This document shows, piece after piece, positions 22,701 to 34,705 of a stretch of 64,000 nucleotides of DNA. The position numbers were made by a program, and so were the translations under genes. The notes under the pieces are model-generated. The model was not told the origin of the DNA. It did no database searches and saw only the letters and a program-made list of their open reading frames with translations. Within the stretch, counting starts at the first letter, position 1. The number at the start of each line of letters is the position of its first letter. This DNA comes from Neospora caninum Liverpool (Eukaryota; Apicomplexa; Conoidasida; Eucoccidiorida; Sarcocystidae): NCBI RefSeq assembly GCF_000208865.1, contig NC_018397.1:3935748-3999747 (forward strand). The letters are read 5' to 3'.

Positions 22701-24837
22701 TCTCGTGCCCGCGTCGTTTCCCTAATTCGTTCCTCGGGTTTTTGCGTGGCTTCTGCTGTCGTCGCCACTTGCAACCAGGCCAGTTGCAAATCGAAGACCC
22801 AATGACAAGGATACATAAATGTCTGTATATACCCAAGTATCTCCATAGGTATGTGGATATTTGCGGATATTTGTATATATGTCTACTTATATAAAGATGT
22901 GGGTATCTGCTGATGTGGATTGTTTTCTCGCTGCTACTCCGACTTCGACGTAGACAGTCAACCGTCTTTCTCCTCTCAGGAGCGTTTGCTGTCGTGTTTT
23001 CTGTGCTTCCAGAGTGAGACGTTTCGGCAAGCAGAGCAGTTCCGCTTTGAAACGCGAAGGCTGCCTTTCCAGGTGAGGAAAACAGGAAAGCGTCCGCTCC
23101 AAGGAAATGAAACTCTGAAACAGAACTCTTCCTGTTTAACTGCCAGAGAAACACGCCCATGTTCGTCGCCACACGAGCGTACAGATATATATATATATAT
23201 ATATATGTACAGATGTGTATGAGGACGCATACAGCCAAACGTATACACACATCTATACGTGCACATATACACATATATGTATATATATTTGTTTTTTGAT
23301 ATGACGAAAACTGTGGCCTGAAGGTGCGGTACTCTCTCTCAGGACACCGTTTCATATCCACTGCACGGTCTAACTTTTCTGTTCTCTTTTGTCTGTTTTT
23401 GAGTCGCAGACTTTCCTCCCCGACCAGCAGCGCCTGGTCCTGAACGTGAACACTGTGGTGGAGATTCTTCTTCACGTTCGACAAAACGGCGATTGGAAAG
23501 CTGCGCTGCTGTCGGCGGTGCCGCAACGCCTTCAGGGGACAGGAGGAAGAAAGAAGGCCCGTCTCGATAGAAAACGGTATGCAAAGGCAAACGCTGTCCT
23601 CTTTTTGTTCCTTCTCCTTTTCCTCTCCTTCTCTTCCTTCTCCTTCTCTTCCTTCTTGTAATTTTTCTCTTCGCTTTCCCATCTTCCTTTTCCTTCTGCC
23701 TCCTCGATCCCTTTGGTTCAACTGTGCTTAGAATTGCATGGAGTCTCCATTGGCAAGTGGGACGAGGAGCGCATTGATTTCGGCCCTCCTCTCTGCGCTG
23801 TGTGTATGCGGTCTTTCTTAATCAGCGAACGCCGAGAGGAGATTTTCACTCAAAATCCAGAATTGCGAGGCGAGGCGGAATCTCGGCAGGCGCGCGAACG
23901 TCAGTGGTGCCGCGGGAAGGGACGATCCGCCACTTTCGACGACGAGAATCCGTTCGATAATCCTGAGAGTCTCGCAGGTACAAAGCAACAGAAAGAGAAA
24001 AAAGAAGAAGCGAGGCAAAAGACGAAGGGGGGGGGGGGGGGGAAGCGAGGAGACCGAAAGAAACGAAAAACAGGAAGAGAAACACGGGAGGCCACACAAC
24101 GTAAACAACCTAGAAAGTCGCTCGTGAGATGTGACCATGTCCATCAGATAGCTTCTGTGCGAGGATCAATGCTTCAAAAGGGCATGAAGTTTCAATACAA
24201 CCAGAGAAAGATGCCTTTTGCTGTCTCTGCTTCTTCCTCGTTTCTCTCTCGTTTTTCCGCCGAGGTACCCCCCGTTCCTTGCTTGGCTGTCGGCGCACGC
24301 GGGCGGGCCACAGAGGCGCATAGGCGCGATTCATAGAGTGTGCTACCTCCGATGAAGAATTTGTAAATTTAGTTGTTGTTAGTGGCTGTTGGGGACGCAG
24401 GAGCCCGGGAATGTGAGAGGGGGGGAAGGAGGCACACACAAGGTCATTTTCTAAATCGTTGAAAGTGTCTCAGAACACCACAGGATTTCAAGAAAGGCGG
24501 ATAGACGTCTTCGTCTCCCGATGGTACATGCGAAGGCAAAGACGTAGGAGGCGAGTCTATGCGACAGCACGCCCCTTCTTCGCTCTTCATTTCCTTTGTC
24601 ACGATCGCTTTTCTGTTTCTGCGTGCGCCCCCAGCCCTCGCCGTCTTCAACGAAGAAGCCAGCTCTCCGACCTGCAGTTCGCCACTTGGATCGTCCCTCG
24701 AAGACGCGCCCCCGAGCGCCGCAGAAGACAGCGAAAAAAAGAGAGAAGCCGCCGACGGATCGAGAGAACGAACAGGAAAAGAAGTGCCAGAAACCGTGGA
24801 GACTACGCCTTCCGTCAATCCTTTGCTGGAAAGCTAG
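18870..24837 (+). CDS. TRM10: TRM10-family tRNA (purine-9 N1) methyltransferase
   Basis: SPOUT-fold enzyme predicted to methylate N1 of the purine at tRNA position 9. Exons: 18870-19278, 19890-19954, 20547-20636, 21023-21091, 21770-21853, 22196-22273, 22585-22653, 23013-23072, 23410-23576, then about 23732-23977 and 24635-24837. The first exon encodes a Ser-rich region with about 23 Ser in a row and a basic helix (PRSQKKWAKRADYREKKRQQ). Family landmarks are RICFNCSFESLMNEK, EIRSLAKQLFISYH, EEVVVLSPDAEELLSVEADK, VYVVGGLVDR (Asp of the GGxVD motif), RRLPFQ, LVLNVNTVVEILL and NGDWKAALLSAVPQR. Junctions through exon 9 agree in phase. The exon 9 donor (GTATGC, phase 2) does not fit the open frame of exon 10, which needs phase 1; taken literally, translation stops at 23777. 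Exons 10 and 11 fit each other and give an acidic tail ending NPLLES. An alternative upstream ATG lies at 18708. Confidence 0.92.
19684..19718. repeat. (TA)n microsatellite, TRM10 intron 1
   Basis: A 35-bp AT run; a second shorter one lies at 19428-19444 in the same intron (19279-19889). Further TRM10 introns carry (TA)n at 20857-20875, 21234-21252 and 23187-23206. Confidence 0.95.
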
Positions 24838-26177
24838 CAGAGCTGCGATGCGGCTTTTGGCTTCGTCAGTTTCCGCTTTTGTCTCGTAAGGACATCAAAA
24901 CAAAGGGAGCAACGCGCTGTGGCCACGTGCCGCCCGTTTATGTTCGTCACCCTTTTTCTTGTCTTGCTTCGTCAGATGTCTTCGCTTGGCCCTGTCTCGC
25001 CGGATCTTTTTCTCGTCCCCCTCTCATTCTCTCTTCTAGCTCCAGTGTTCCTTTTGCACCATTGTCCTCTTCCTCGGTGTACACACAACTGTGTATGTGC
25101 CTGGTTTGTAGGAGTGTATCGCGTATATGTGAATGACTCCTTCGCGCTTTCCTCGCTTTATAATTTTCTCTCTTTGGTAGTTCGATTGCTGCCTCCCGGC
25201 GTCAGGCGTTCTCTTTGTCTCGGTTGTCGAGAAGGCTCAAAACGTTTGGGGGTTCTTTTTGTGTGTATCTCTCCTTTTGTTAAGTCTACCGCCCTCTCGC
25301 CCTACGAAGGTCTAGCGACCCCGTGGGGCACGGAGACCGCCTTTGCTGGGCTTTCTAGGGAGTGTGTCAATGCTGTAGCCGGTGGCGGCTGCTCACGTTT
25401 GAAAAGCTTCAGACTCTCGTTGGCGGGAAGGCGTGAAGGAGCTGCGTCTCGTCGCGGCGAGCTCACGTTAGCGGTGGAATCTCGAGATAATCAGAATGTA
25501 GAGAAAGCGTTTTGACCACTGGAGAGAGGGACTTCAACCCTCGGCCCCTCAGAGGAGAGAGAGATGGAGGCGTAGAGATCGCCGCCGGAACGGCGGGGGG
25601 GGGGGGGGGGGGGCGAGAAACGTAAATGGAGAGAGGCGATGCCAAGAAAGCGTGAAGAAGGGGACAGAGAGGGTGAAGGAGGCAGAGCTACTCGGGAACG
25701 AGTCACGATTAGTGCAAGAGGGAGCCGGAGAGAACGACAGGAGAGGCAGCGAACACGCTAGAAAGAGGAGGCGAAAGGGAACGCGAGACGGTAGGCAGGG
25801 AAAAGCAGTGGCAAATCTCAGCGAGCTGGGGAGATGCAGCGCGAAAGGACGCGCTCAGCAGACTGTGATTGAGAGAGCCAGTCACGCCGAAGCCGGGCGT
25901 GCGACGAAGGGAGATTGGCCGAGACGGCGACAACGGCCTAGAAAAACAACGGTGCAGGCGCAAAGACGAGGGGACAACTGAAGCGTTTGGAAGCGACGAA
26001 AGGCGAAAAAACCAGAAAAACTGTTAGCGACAGGAAAGAGCGGGTTCTTAAGAGAAAAAAACGCCCTCAAAGGGGAGACGAGTTGGATAAAAAGACAAAG
26101 ATCCTGAAATGCTGGCACCCCACGGCAGGGCACAAAAACGCGAGCAAGGAAGGCGACGAAAATGAGAACGGGGGAGT
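24838..26177. other. Convergent spacer between TRM10 and the myosin
   Basis: Two 3' ends meet here. It contains a 19-bp G run (25595-25613) and otherwise mixed sequence without a supported gene. The open frames lack domains and splice-site support. Confidence 0.6.
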
Positions 26178-26636
26178 TCATTCCGCAGGCGGAGCCTGAG
26201 CGTTGAGGGCGCAGAAAGGGAAGAATAAGAGAACAAGTTGGACGACGTCGTTCGCAGCAGCCTGATGCAGAAAAAGCAGAGAGACTAGGCGAACGTACTC
26301 ATCGCTGGTTATACGCTGACACAAGGTTGTTTTCCAAGCCCAATGGGAGATCGCACACAAGATAGGACACACCTGAATCAACAGAACGGAGAGACGAAAG
26401 AAAAGGAATTACGGCCACGGTTCGCATTCGTGGAAAGGCGACTTCTGAGGCGGTGACAGGATGTGGATCAAAGAAGAAAAAGGAACACACGAATTATTCA
26501 GCAAAGACCCGTTTTGCAACTTCAACCTCTTCTAGTCTCCCTTTCCAGATATATCTGTGATTGTGAATGCCTATGTTGTGGCTGACAGGCGTATTCGCAA
26601 CTCGAAACGCACAACGTACGCGTGTATCAAACTATA

Positions 26637-26685
<49 letters not shown>

Positions 26686-26972
26686 TTGAAGGTGTTAGTC
26701 AGTTATCTGAGATAAGTGTTTTGCGTAGACGGAAGAGAAGTCTTTCAAACTCTTCACACGTGACTCTTCACGCACCTGAGTGACAAAAGCCTCCAACCTT
26801 CTTTTTCCCGTTCGAGGGTCGACGTATCCCAAAAGGAGGCGGTCTGGTGCATCCCCACGAGGTGGCAAGGCAGCGACCAGCCAGAGCTGGAAATGAACAC
26901 AACAAATGCTGGAGGAATACAGAGGTCATGCACTGCGCTATACATGTAGAGATTCTGGGTACTATCAATGTG

Positions 26973-27003
<31 letters not shown>

Positions 27004-29452
27004 TGACACGTGTGAAGAAGTGCGTTGTGTGGGTGTTGAGAGAGATGACCGTGGTTGTAACGAGGTTTGGGTTCATAGCTAGATATGCCCAGGAGCGTCT
27101 CTACATCTCTCGGAAAAGACAGCGACTTCCAAAGACTGTAAAAAAAAATCTCAAGTACAAATCTAATCAAGATGGCATATGTGTGGTGTTTCTTCGCAAA
27201 GTCTGTGTCGGCTTCATCGGTCTCTCCGTAAATCGATCATCCTCTGAAAAAAGATATCGGTGTACTGATAGATCTTGTCAAAAGCCGTCGGAAGTAGGTG
27301 ACTACGTGTATGTTTCGAAACGCTTTTGATGCCCCTGTCTTGGGTCTTCTTGTGGACTGACCTTCTCAGGAGGAATTGTAAATATGCCTTTTTCTGAACC
27401 TTCCTTCTGTATCTGTCTTTCGCTGTTTCCGTCGTTGGCTTCTATCGCGGTGATTTTGGGGCTGTTGAAATCGGTTCCTTCTACCGCTTCGTTTTGTGCC
27501 TTTTCGTCGGGATTCCTCCATTTTGCCCCCGGTTTCTGGACTTTTGTGTGCTCGTTTTCCTGGTCCCACTCTTCTCTGGAAGACGCCTCCAGAAGCGCCG
27601 CCTCGGACTCGGGCATCGGCGCCGCCGCGAGACCTTCTGCGTCGAACACCGTCGCCAATTCAATCCCTCGATGACTCACGGCAATCCACGACCTTCCCGT
27701 GAGTTTGTAGGAGAGGTTTTTGTTTCTTTTCTGGTTTTCCTTCCTGCTCCGAACATGACGCCCCGATGTGCCAAAAGACGAAGGATCCCTTCTACACAGC
27801 AGCGCACTCCACACACGTCTCCTCAGGTTCGTGTTGCCGGGAGCGAGATCCTCGTTCGCCTCCATGGGAACCTCTGACTTCCTTGAAGAGGACGAGTTGT
27901 GTGTCTCGCCAGGTTTTCCGTTCCGTTTCATTTTCTTCTGTGAGCGCTGCTCAATGCGCCGCATGCGCTCCCTGTCTTCGTCATCGCCTAAAAGCGTCGC
28001 AAACTGACGGCGAAGCGAAAGAGGTACCCGGCGAATTTCGATCAACGGCGAGAGAGACACGCAGCACCCCGGAGCGGTCTGCTTCACCACTGCATGCAGA
28101 CGAGCATCGCCTTTGATGTCTGCTGAGAAGAGTGGAAAGGCGTCGGCTAACCACACAGAGCCTCCAAAGCCCTGAAGCAGAGACCAGCACAAAAGACATC
28201 GAATCGGCGTGCGGAGCCTCGCGACCTAAAACCTGAAAAGTCATAAACAGTGACGTCGGCGCATGCCTCTTAACTCTCTCCTCGGCCTGCCCAGCCGAAT
28301 ATAAAAAACCGTCCCGTGGTGTACTTTATCGCCAAACCTGACGCGTTCGAAAACGGAGGCAGAGTCTCGGATTTGCTTTGCATCTCTTTCAGGCGCGGGT
28401 GTCGAAAAAAATGAACATGCCGCCAATGGAACTTACGCGCAAGTTCTGCATGAGACGGAAGGCAGCACTCATGGCGAGCAAATCACCTTCTTCAGCGTCC
28501 AAGTCACGTGCAGCCTCAGAAATTGCTGCCGTCCAGTCGGCTTCACTCTGAAGCCAATGAAGCCGTTGAGGAATCGTCCAACTGAGAGAAGGCCACGATG
28601 GCACATGGGGAGGCGACGCTTCTAAAAGACCCTCAGCCTGAAGCAAACGTGCGCTGCAAACAAAAGATGCAGAAGCGATAATGGTAGAAAGTCACCTCTC
28701 TGGGCAGATGCGTGCATACTGATGCACATGGGAATACAGAGCACATGGCAACCATGAAACAGACATCCATCTTCAAAGAAAAAACACAATCTCAACGCAT
28801 GACTCGACGCACAACACGACCAAACGGAACGTCCTCCCCGTATTCGCCTTTGGAAAGATGCATGTGCCATCTATACGGAACACCCAATCCGGCAATGTTT
28901 TCGCTTCTGCGTTTTCCTAGAGAGGTTTTATACCTTATCGACGATAGGAGACCGGGATCTTCATTGAAGACATGCTGCTGGTATTGAGAGACTGCCTGGC
29001 GATAAACCAACGCGGCTGTGGCCGGATGCAGAGACAGGGGCTCATCCGTATTCAGCATGGGACGGCGCAGCCACAACTGGACCTGGAGAAACGAAACCGA
29101 AATTCAAACAAATGCGGTCATCTATATACATCTGCACATGCAAATATACATACATATGAGATGAACGTTTTACAAAAACAGGTGTTCTGTATATACTGGT
29201 GTGGACAGATGAATCGACGGGCAGTTTGTAGGTAGAGGGGTGGTGATAGCTGCACGCAGATTGATGACCTTGTGACGGGAACGTCACAGAAATCGGATTA
29301 GGTCCATTTAGGCTGAACATAGGGCGACTGCCTGCCAGATGCCCACATGCATCGCCCCATGAACTTGTGTGGAATGCCGTCCTTTTTGTGTGAATGAAAA
29401 TCTCCTAATCTTCACGCGTCCGCGTATCCCGGTCCACACCATAATATATATA

Positions 29453-29488
<36 letters not shown>

Positions 29489-29735
29489 GGTGTTTATGCG
29501 TGCACATCTCTGTACACGTGGATGACTGTAGAAAGAATGGCACCTCAGAATCTCGTTTGGAGAGGTAGTCCTGAACAAGCTCCTCAGGAGGCAGGAGGCG
29601 AAATGTCGTTGGTGCAAATCCTCTCGCTGTCGTTGTCTTAAGATCGTACTCCGAAAGTTTTTCCATAATGGCCTGCATCCCCACACATGAAAGGAAAAAA
29701 GACGAAAAAAGCTCCCTCCGGGACGTGTTTACCGA

Positions 29736-29769
<34 letters not shown>

Positions 29770-32700
29770 TATGTATATGTAGGCGTACGTATAGCATGTA
29801 TATCTAGTTGTCTGTTGGTTGGATTTGGGTTTTCCGTTCTCTTCCGGTTCCTCGGCTTCCTGCCTGATTCGGTGGCTTCTTTGTCTTGCTTACCCACGAG
29901 TCTGCGCCGAGCAGATTCAAGTCCTTCACAAGGCGCCGACAGAGGTCTCTAGGGCAGTCGCCTTCAAGAGACAAGCGTCGACTGGATCCATCTGCAAGTC
30001 GTACCTGGCACACAGCGTTGATTGGAGAAGGGCATGCATCAAAAGATGAAGCCGACACAGGTTCGCGTTTCGCTCTCTTCCTTTGTCCTGCCCTTTTGCC
30101 CCGTCTCGATTGTTCGCCTTCTCTTGCCCCATGTTTCGATTCCTCTCTGTCTCACCTGCACGTGCATGCGCTTCTCTCCTCCGCGCGGGGGAGCGCCTTG
30201 GTCTTCGCCCCATGTCTCCCTTCCTCCTCGCCGGCCCTCGCACGTCAGCTCTAAATCTTTGATGGCCTGCCGACAAACCTGTTCAACTTCTTGTTGGAAT
30301 TTAATTGCGCCGCTGCCATCTGCGCCCGGAGCGCAAAGGCTCGAGAGGAAGCTTTGCAAGGCGTAGCGAACGTAAGGCTCCAGACTCTCGGAAGGCGGAA
30401 ACGCCTGGCAGCAAGACTGAAGTATGCGAAGCCCCGCGATGGTGCTTCCTGCAGATGGGTTGTTCTGTAACTGCTTCAGAATTTGGCAGTAAATCTCGTC
30501 TCGCAAATCTTCTGCGTTTCTGCCCAAGACCAAAATCTCTTCACTCAGCGCACTTCGGCCCACGCAAAAACGGTCTCCCATAACGCCTAACAGAGACCGA
30601 AAACACGTCAACGCCACCACCTCCGCATGATGATCCGGAAGAACCAGTAGCGGCTCTTCCAGAGGATCGGATTGGTGACTTAAAAGCTCCTCCCGCCGAA
30701 GCACAAGTCGCTCCGCCTTCCGCATGCTCTGCGCAACGCAGCGAGACAGAAAAATGAAACATCGTCAGCGAAGGGGAGACGAGGAAGAAGAATTGCCGGA
30801 AACGTGGAAAGAGCGAGGTGCGGTGACGATAGAATGTCGAGAGGGAAAAGGACAGATCGAGGGGAAGAGAACGAAACGAGAGAGGCACAGAAAGAACGGG
30901 CACGGAAAAGAAAAAGACAGAAGGTGGACATCTAGGAGGCAAAGGAAAGAGGGATTTCTTGTAGGAAGGTGACGGGGGAGGAGGGGGGGGGGGGGGGACG
31001 ACGCACTCAAACCATGGTTGCGCTCTTCCCTGCGATTCTTTGCTCGCCTCCTTCTCCGCTTCGGTTTTGTTTCGTGAACGCAGATGTCATCAGGGGTGAA
31101 GCAACGGCCAGTTGTCACACCGTGAACTAGGAACAGCCGTCTTTCTTCTGGATTCGGCTCCACCCCTTACTTCTCTCCCCTCTTTCCTGTGGCGCACGTC
31201 CGCCTGCTTCTCTTTCTCTTACCTTTGTCTCCTGAATGCGCATGTTAATCCGAAGCATGGGGTAGCTCTCGAACGGATAGGCGGTCAGCCCGCCTGCTCT
31301 CTCGCCTCTCTCACCGGGGCCTCCTCCGCTTCCGTTCTTTCCAGAAGCTCCTCGCTCTCTGCCTTCCATTCTTCGTAGAGCGTCTAGTGTCGCCATTGCA
31401 GAAGACAACACCGTCGGGTCGATGGTCCCGTGGGGTGGGACGCGGCCGCCCTTCCGGAAATCTCCGTTCTGTTTCCTGGTTGTCCGGACCACTTGCGCCT
31501 GTTGAACAAGGTTCCGCAACTTGACGACGTCGTCCTGTGTCGCGACACCCCACGTGACGCCGACAACCGCTTCTTTCAACTCCGAATTGAGGAATGCCGG
31601 GTCATTCAAATTTTCCAACTGCACGCGAGCGAGCTGTAGCTCTCGCGGGCCTTTGCCGAGATTCGCCTCTCTCGCGCGTTCAAGAAAAAACGCCAGTTGA
31701 CTCGGGTCGCATTCCCGAGTCGCACGGGCCACTTCCTTCATGAATTTCCGAAGATAAGCCGACGTGAGTGCTTCGCCACCTTCTTCATCTAAGTGATAAA
31801 AAGAGATCCCACATGCGGAGCACAACGGAGACGCAGCATAGAGGAGAGCCAACGGGACACCCGCGGGATCAAACGCCGAAGAATCAGAGGAAAGTCCCCA
31901 GAGGGAGAGGGCAGGCAGATGCGTTTCTCTCACGGAATACACGGATCGGATTCTTGTTCGCCTGGCACCTGTTTAGTAACTGGATGAATGCGTGTTACGC
32001 CTGGTATGTATGTATGTATATATATATATATATATATATGGATCATACTCGACTTTTCTATACGTGATTTACTGAAGAACGATCCAGGCAGGAAGGGCTG
32101 CCCAGCCACGGTGGTGCATATACACGTGATGTGTACATGGAGAGAGAGATAACGAAGAAGAGAGAAAGTACGGTCATACATATACGGGAATGTTTTGAGT
32201 AAATCCTCATACATCTGCACATGCACCTGCGAATGACGAAATTAATAGATATAACTGTCACTGCTAACATGCATTACTATAGAAGAAACGCGGGTAACAG
32301 GCTGGCAGAAGATTACTTTGAAGCGAACCATACGCCTCCAGAGGCTCTTCGCTTTCCGCTTCACTGCTGTCAGTCCAGTCTGACTCAGACGTGGACACGG
32401 TCTCTTCCTCCTCGTACTCGATCCTCAGGCCGCGGGGTTCTGCTGTCTCAACTCTTCGATGAGCTAAGACGGCTGAGAAGACGATGGCCGCAGAGATAAG
32501 GAGACGGAGTGCGGGTAGCCACAGAGAACGAGACGAAAAACAAGACACGAGAAAAAGCAATGGGAATGATGAGAGCAGAAAATGGAACAGACTGGAAGAC
32601 AATGACCGTTCAACACGCCGGGGATTTCCTATGGGTTGACATCTAGTTCTGTCTTTCAGGCTTTCGTCCTGCTAAGGGTGCATGCAACACATCGCTCTTA

Positions 32701-32925
32701 ATGGGCACGGTGCATCTGTCGGTAAGGGTCCAGGAAAGACGCACCTTCCCTCAGACTCTCTTTCACTCTGTCAACGCTTTTCACGTCTCCATCTGAGCAG
32801 AGGTCTGCTGATATATTCTTCCACTCTCCTGTGCAACTTGGATCTAGCTGCTAACGTAGTCGACCGTAAGTACAAATATGCCAGTGTGTGGCGACGTTGA
32901 TAGATTATATACATGCATATCCATA

Positions 32926-32956
<31 letters not shown>

Positions 32957-34674
32957 GGATGAATGGGAGAATTTGTAAAATAGCTCGGTATTGGTGTACC
33001 TGTAAATATAGTAGCTAGCTATGCATATATAGTATGACTACATAAAGAATATGAATGGTCATGCATATGTATGCGTTGCGCTCGCCATCAGTTTGCCCCG
33101 TCGGTTCTGCTCTCTCCGTGCATTACCCTCTTGGTCTCTCTTGGCCTTCTTGATATCTGAAGGAACAGAGAGTAAAGAGAGGCGATCGCTCCTTCTGCGC
33201 TCTTCGACTGCTCCCATCAGCAGGACCTCTTGCTGCTGTCTTTCCTTCATTTCCTTCCGCGACTCTTCTGCCTTTTCGCGCTCGCGCTGCAGTCGCTCTT
33301 GTTCTCGCGCGTCCTGCGCCAGATATGCCTCAGATGCGGCAACTACCGAGGCGAGGTACGACGTGAAAAAGCGAGGTGGTGTGGTCGTACGCTGCAGGAA
33401 GCCGACGGCAAAATCAGAAAAAAACTCGCTGCTTTGACAGCGGCAAACCAATGGGGAGATGAAGGTTTTTCAGTCGGTCGCGAGGATCAGTCGCTTTCCT
33501 CTCGTTCTCTCTCTCTCGCTTTCCCTCTCTCTCTCGGTTTTCCTCTCCTTCTTTCTCTTCCCTTGTTTTCCTCTCCTTCTCTCCCTTCCTCCACTTTCCT
33601 CTCCTTCTCTCTCTTCCCCTCTTCCTTTCTTCCTCTCTCTTTCTCTCCCGTTTCTCTCTTTCTCTCCCGTTTTCTCTCTTCCTCTCTCTTTCTCGTTTCA
33701 CCTCACGGCCAAGACAGGCTCTGTATGACTCCGGCCAAGCGGCTTCCTCGACTATGTGTACGGGAAACCACACAAAGATCACGGAGTGCACAGACAAATG
33801 CAGGACTCGGTAGACCGACAGCAGGCACTCGAGGGTCGAAAACAGTATGAAATGCAGAAGAGAGAACCCGTCGAGACTCTTGCAATACGAACGAAGCGGA
33901 GAAGCAGCGAAGCGCTTTCGGTCTCTCATCCGGTCTCGTTTCTTCCGGTTCACGTTGACGCCGCGGGCTTTCTTCGCGTCTCGTGGAATCGCGTTTTGTC
34001 TTTTTCGCATGTGAGGTCACACCCTTCACACTCTTTTAAAAGCGCACACAAGAGGAAAGAAACGACTGAAGGCAGAATATTCTAAAGACGCAGGAAGCGC
34101 CTGTCGCCTCTTGTTGAGTCTCGTTCTCGTGTTCAATCAAAGCACCACGCCCTACCTCGAGCTGTCTTGCCTCCTTTACCCACAGGGCCACATTTGTTTT
34201 GTCGTTCGCGTGCAGAGCCTGGTCGAGCGAGTCTCCGAGGTTGGTTTCGGCCTCCAGTCGACTCCACCGCTCTCGTGCCTGGAATTGGAAAGTCGAAAAG
34301 ACACAGAAAACAGAAGCCTTTCGGGAACCAGGGCCCATCCAAGAGCCAGAGGGGGGAATCGTTGGAGAGCCCACACGCAATGGAACACACACAAAGCAGC
34401 ATGAACTGGTAATCGACTGACATGCGTGTCGTTCCAGCGCTCAGCTAATTATTGAGAGACCCTTACGATTTTAAAACCATCAAGCACAAGGCACCGGAGA
34501 GGGGTAGCCCACACGCGTATTTCTCTCTCTTCCTGGTCTCCTCTCTCTATCTTCATGTCCGCATGAATCAACAGCCCGCCTCACGGAACTATGAATCTGT
34601 CGCTATACTGTGCCACATTGATATCCCGCGCAAATACCTCCTACAAGTGCCGACATGGCATAGATTCCTATATG

Positions 34675-34705
<31 letters not shown>

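Noticed and set aside
33414..34010. Lys/Arg/Glu-rich minus-strand ORF of 198 codons
   Set aside because: Product of the CT-rich repeat; it lies in a myosin intron between two phase-matched exons.
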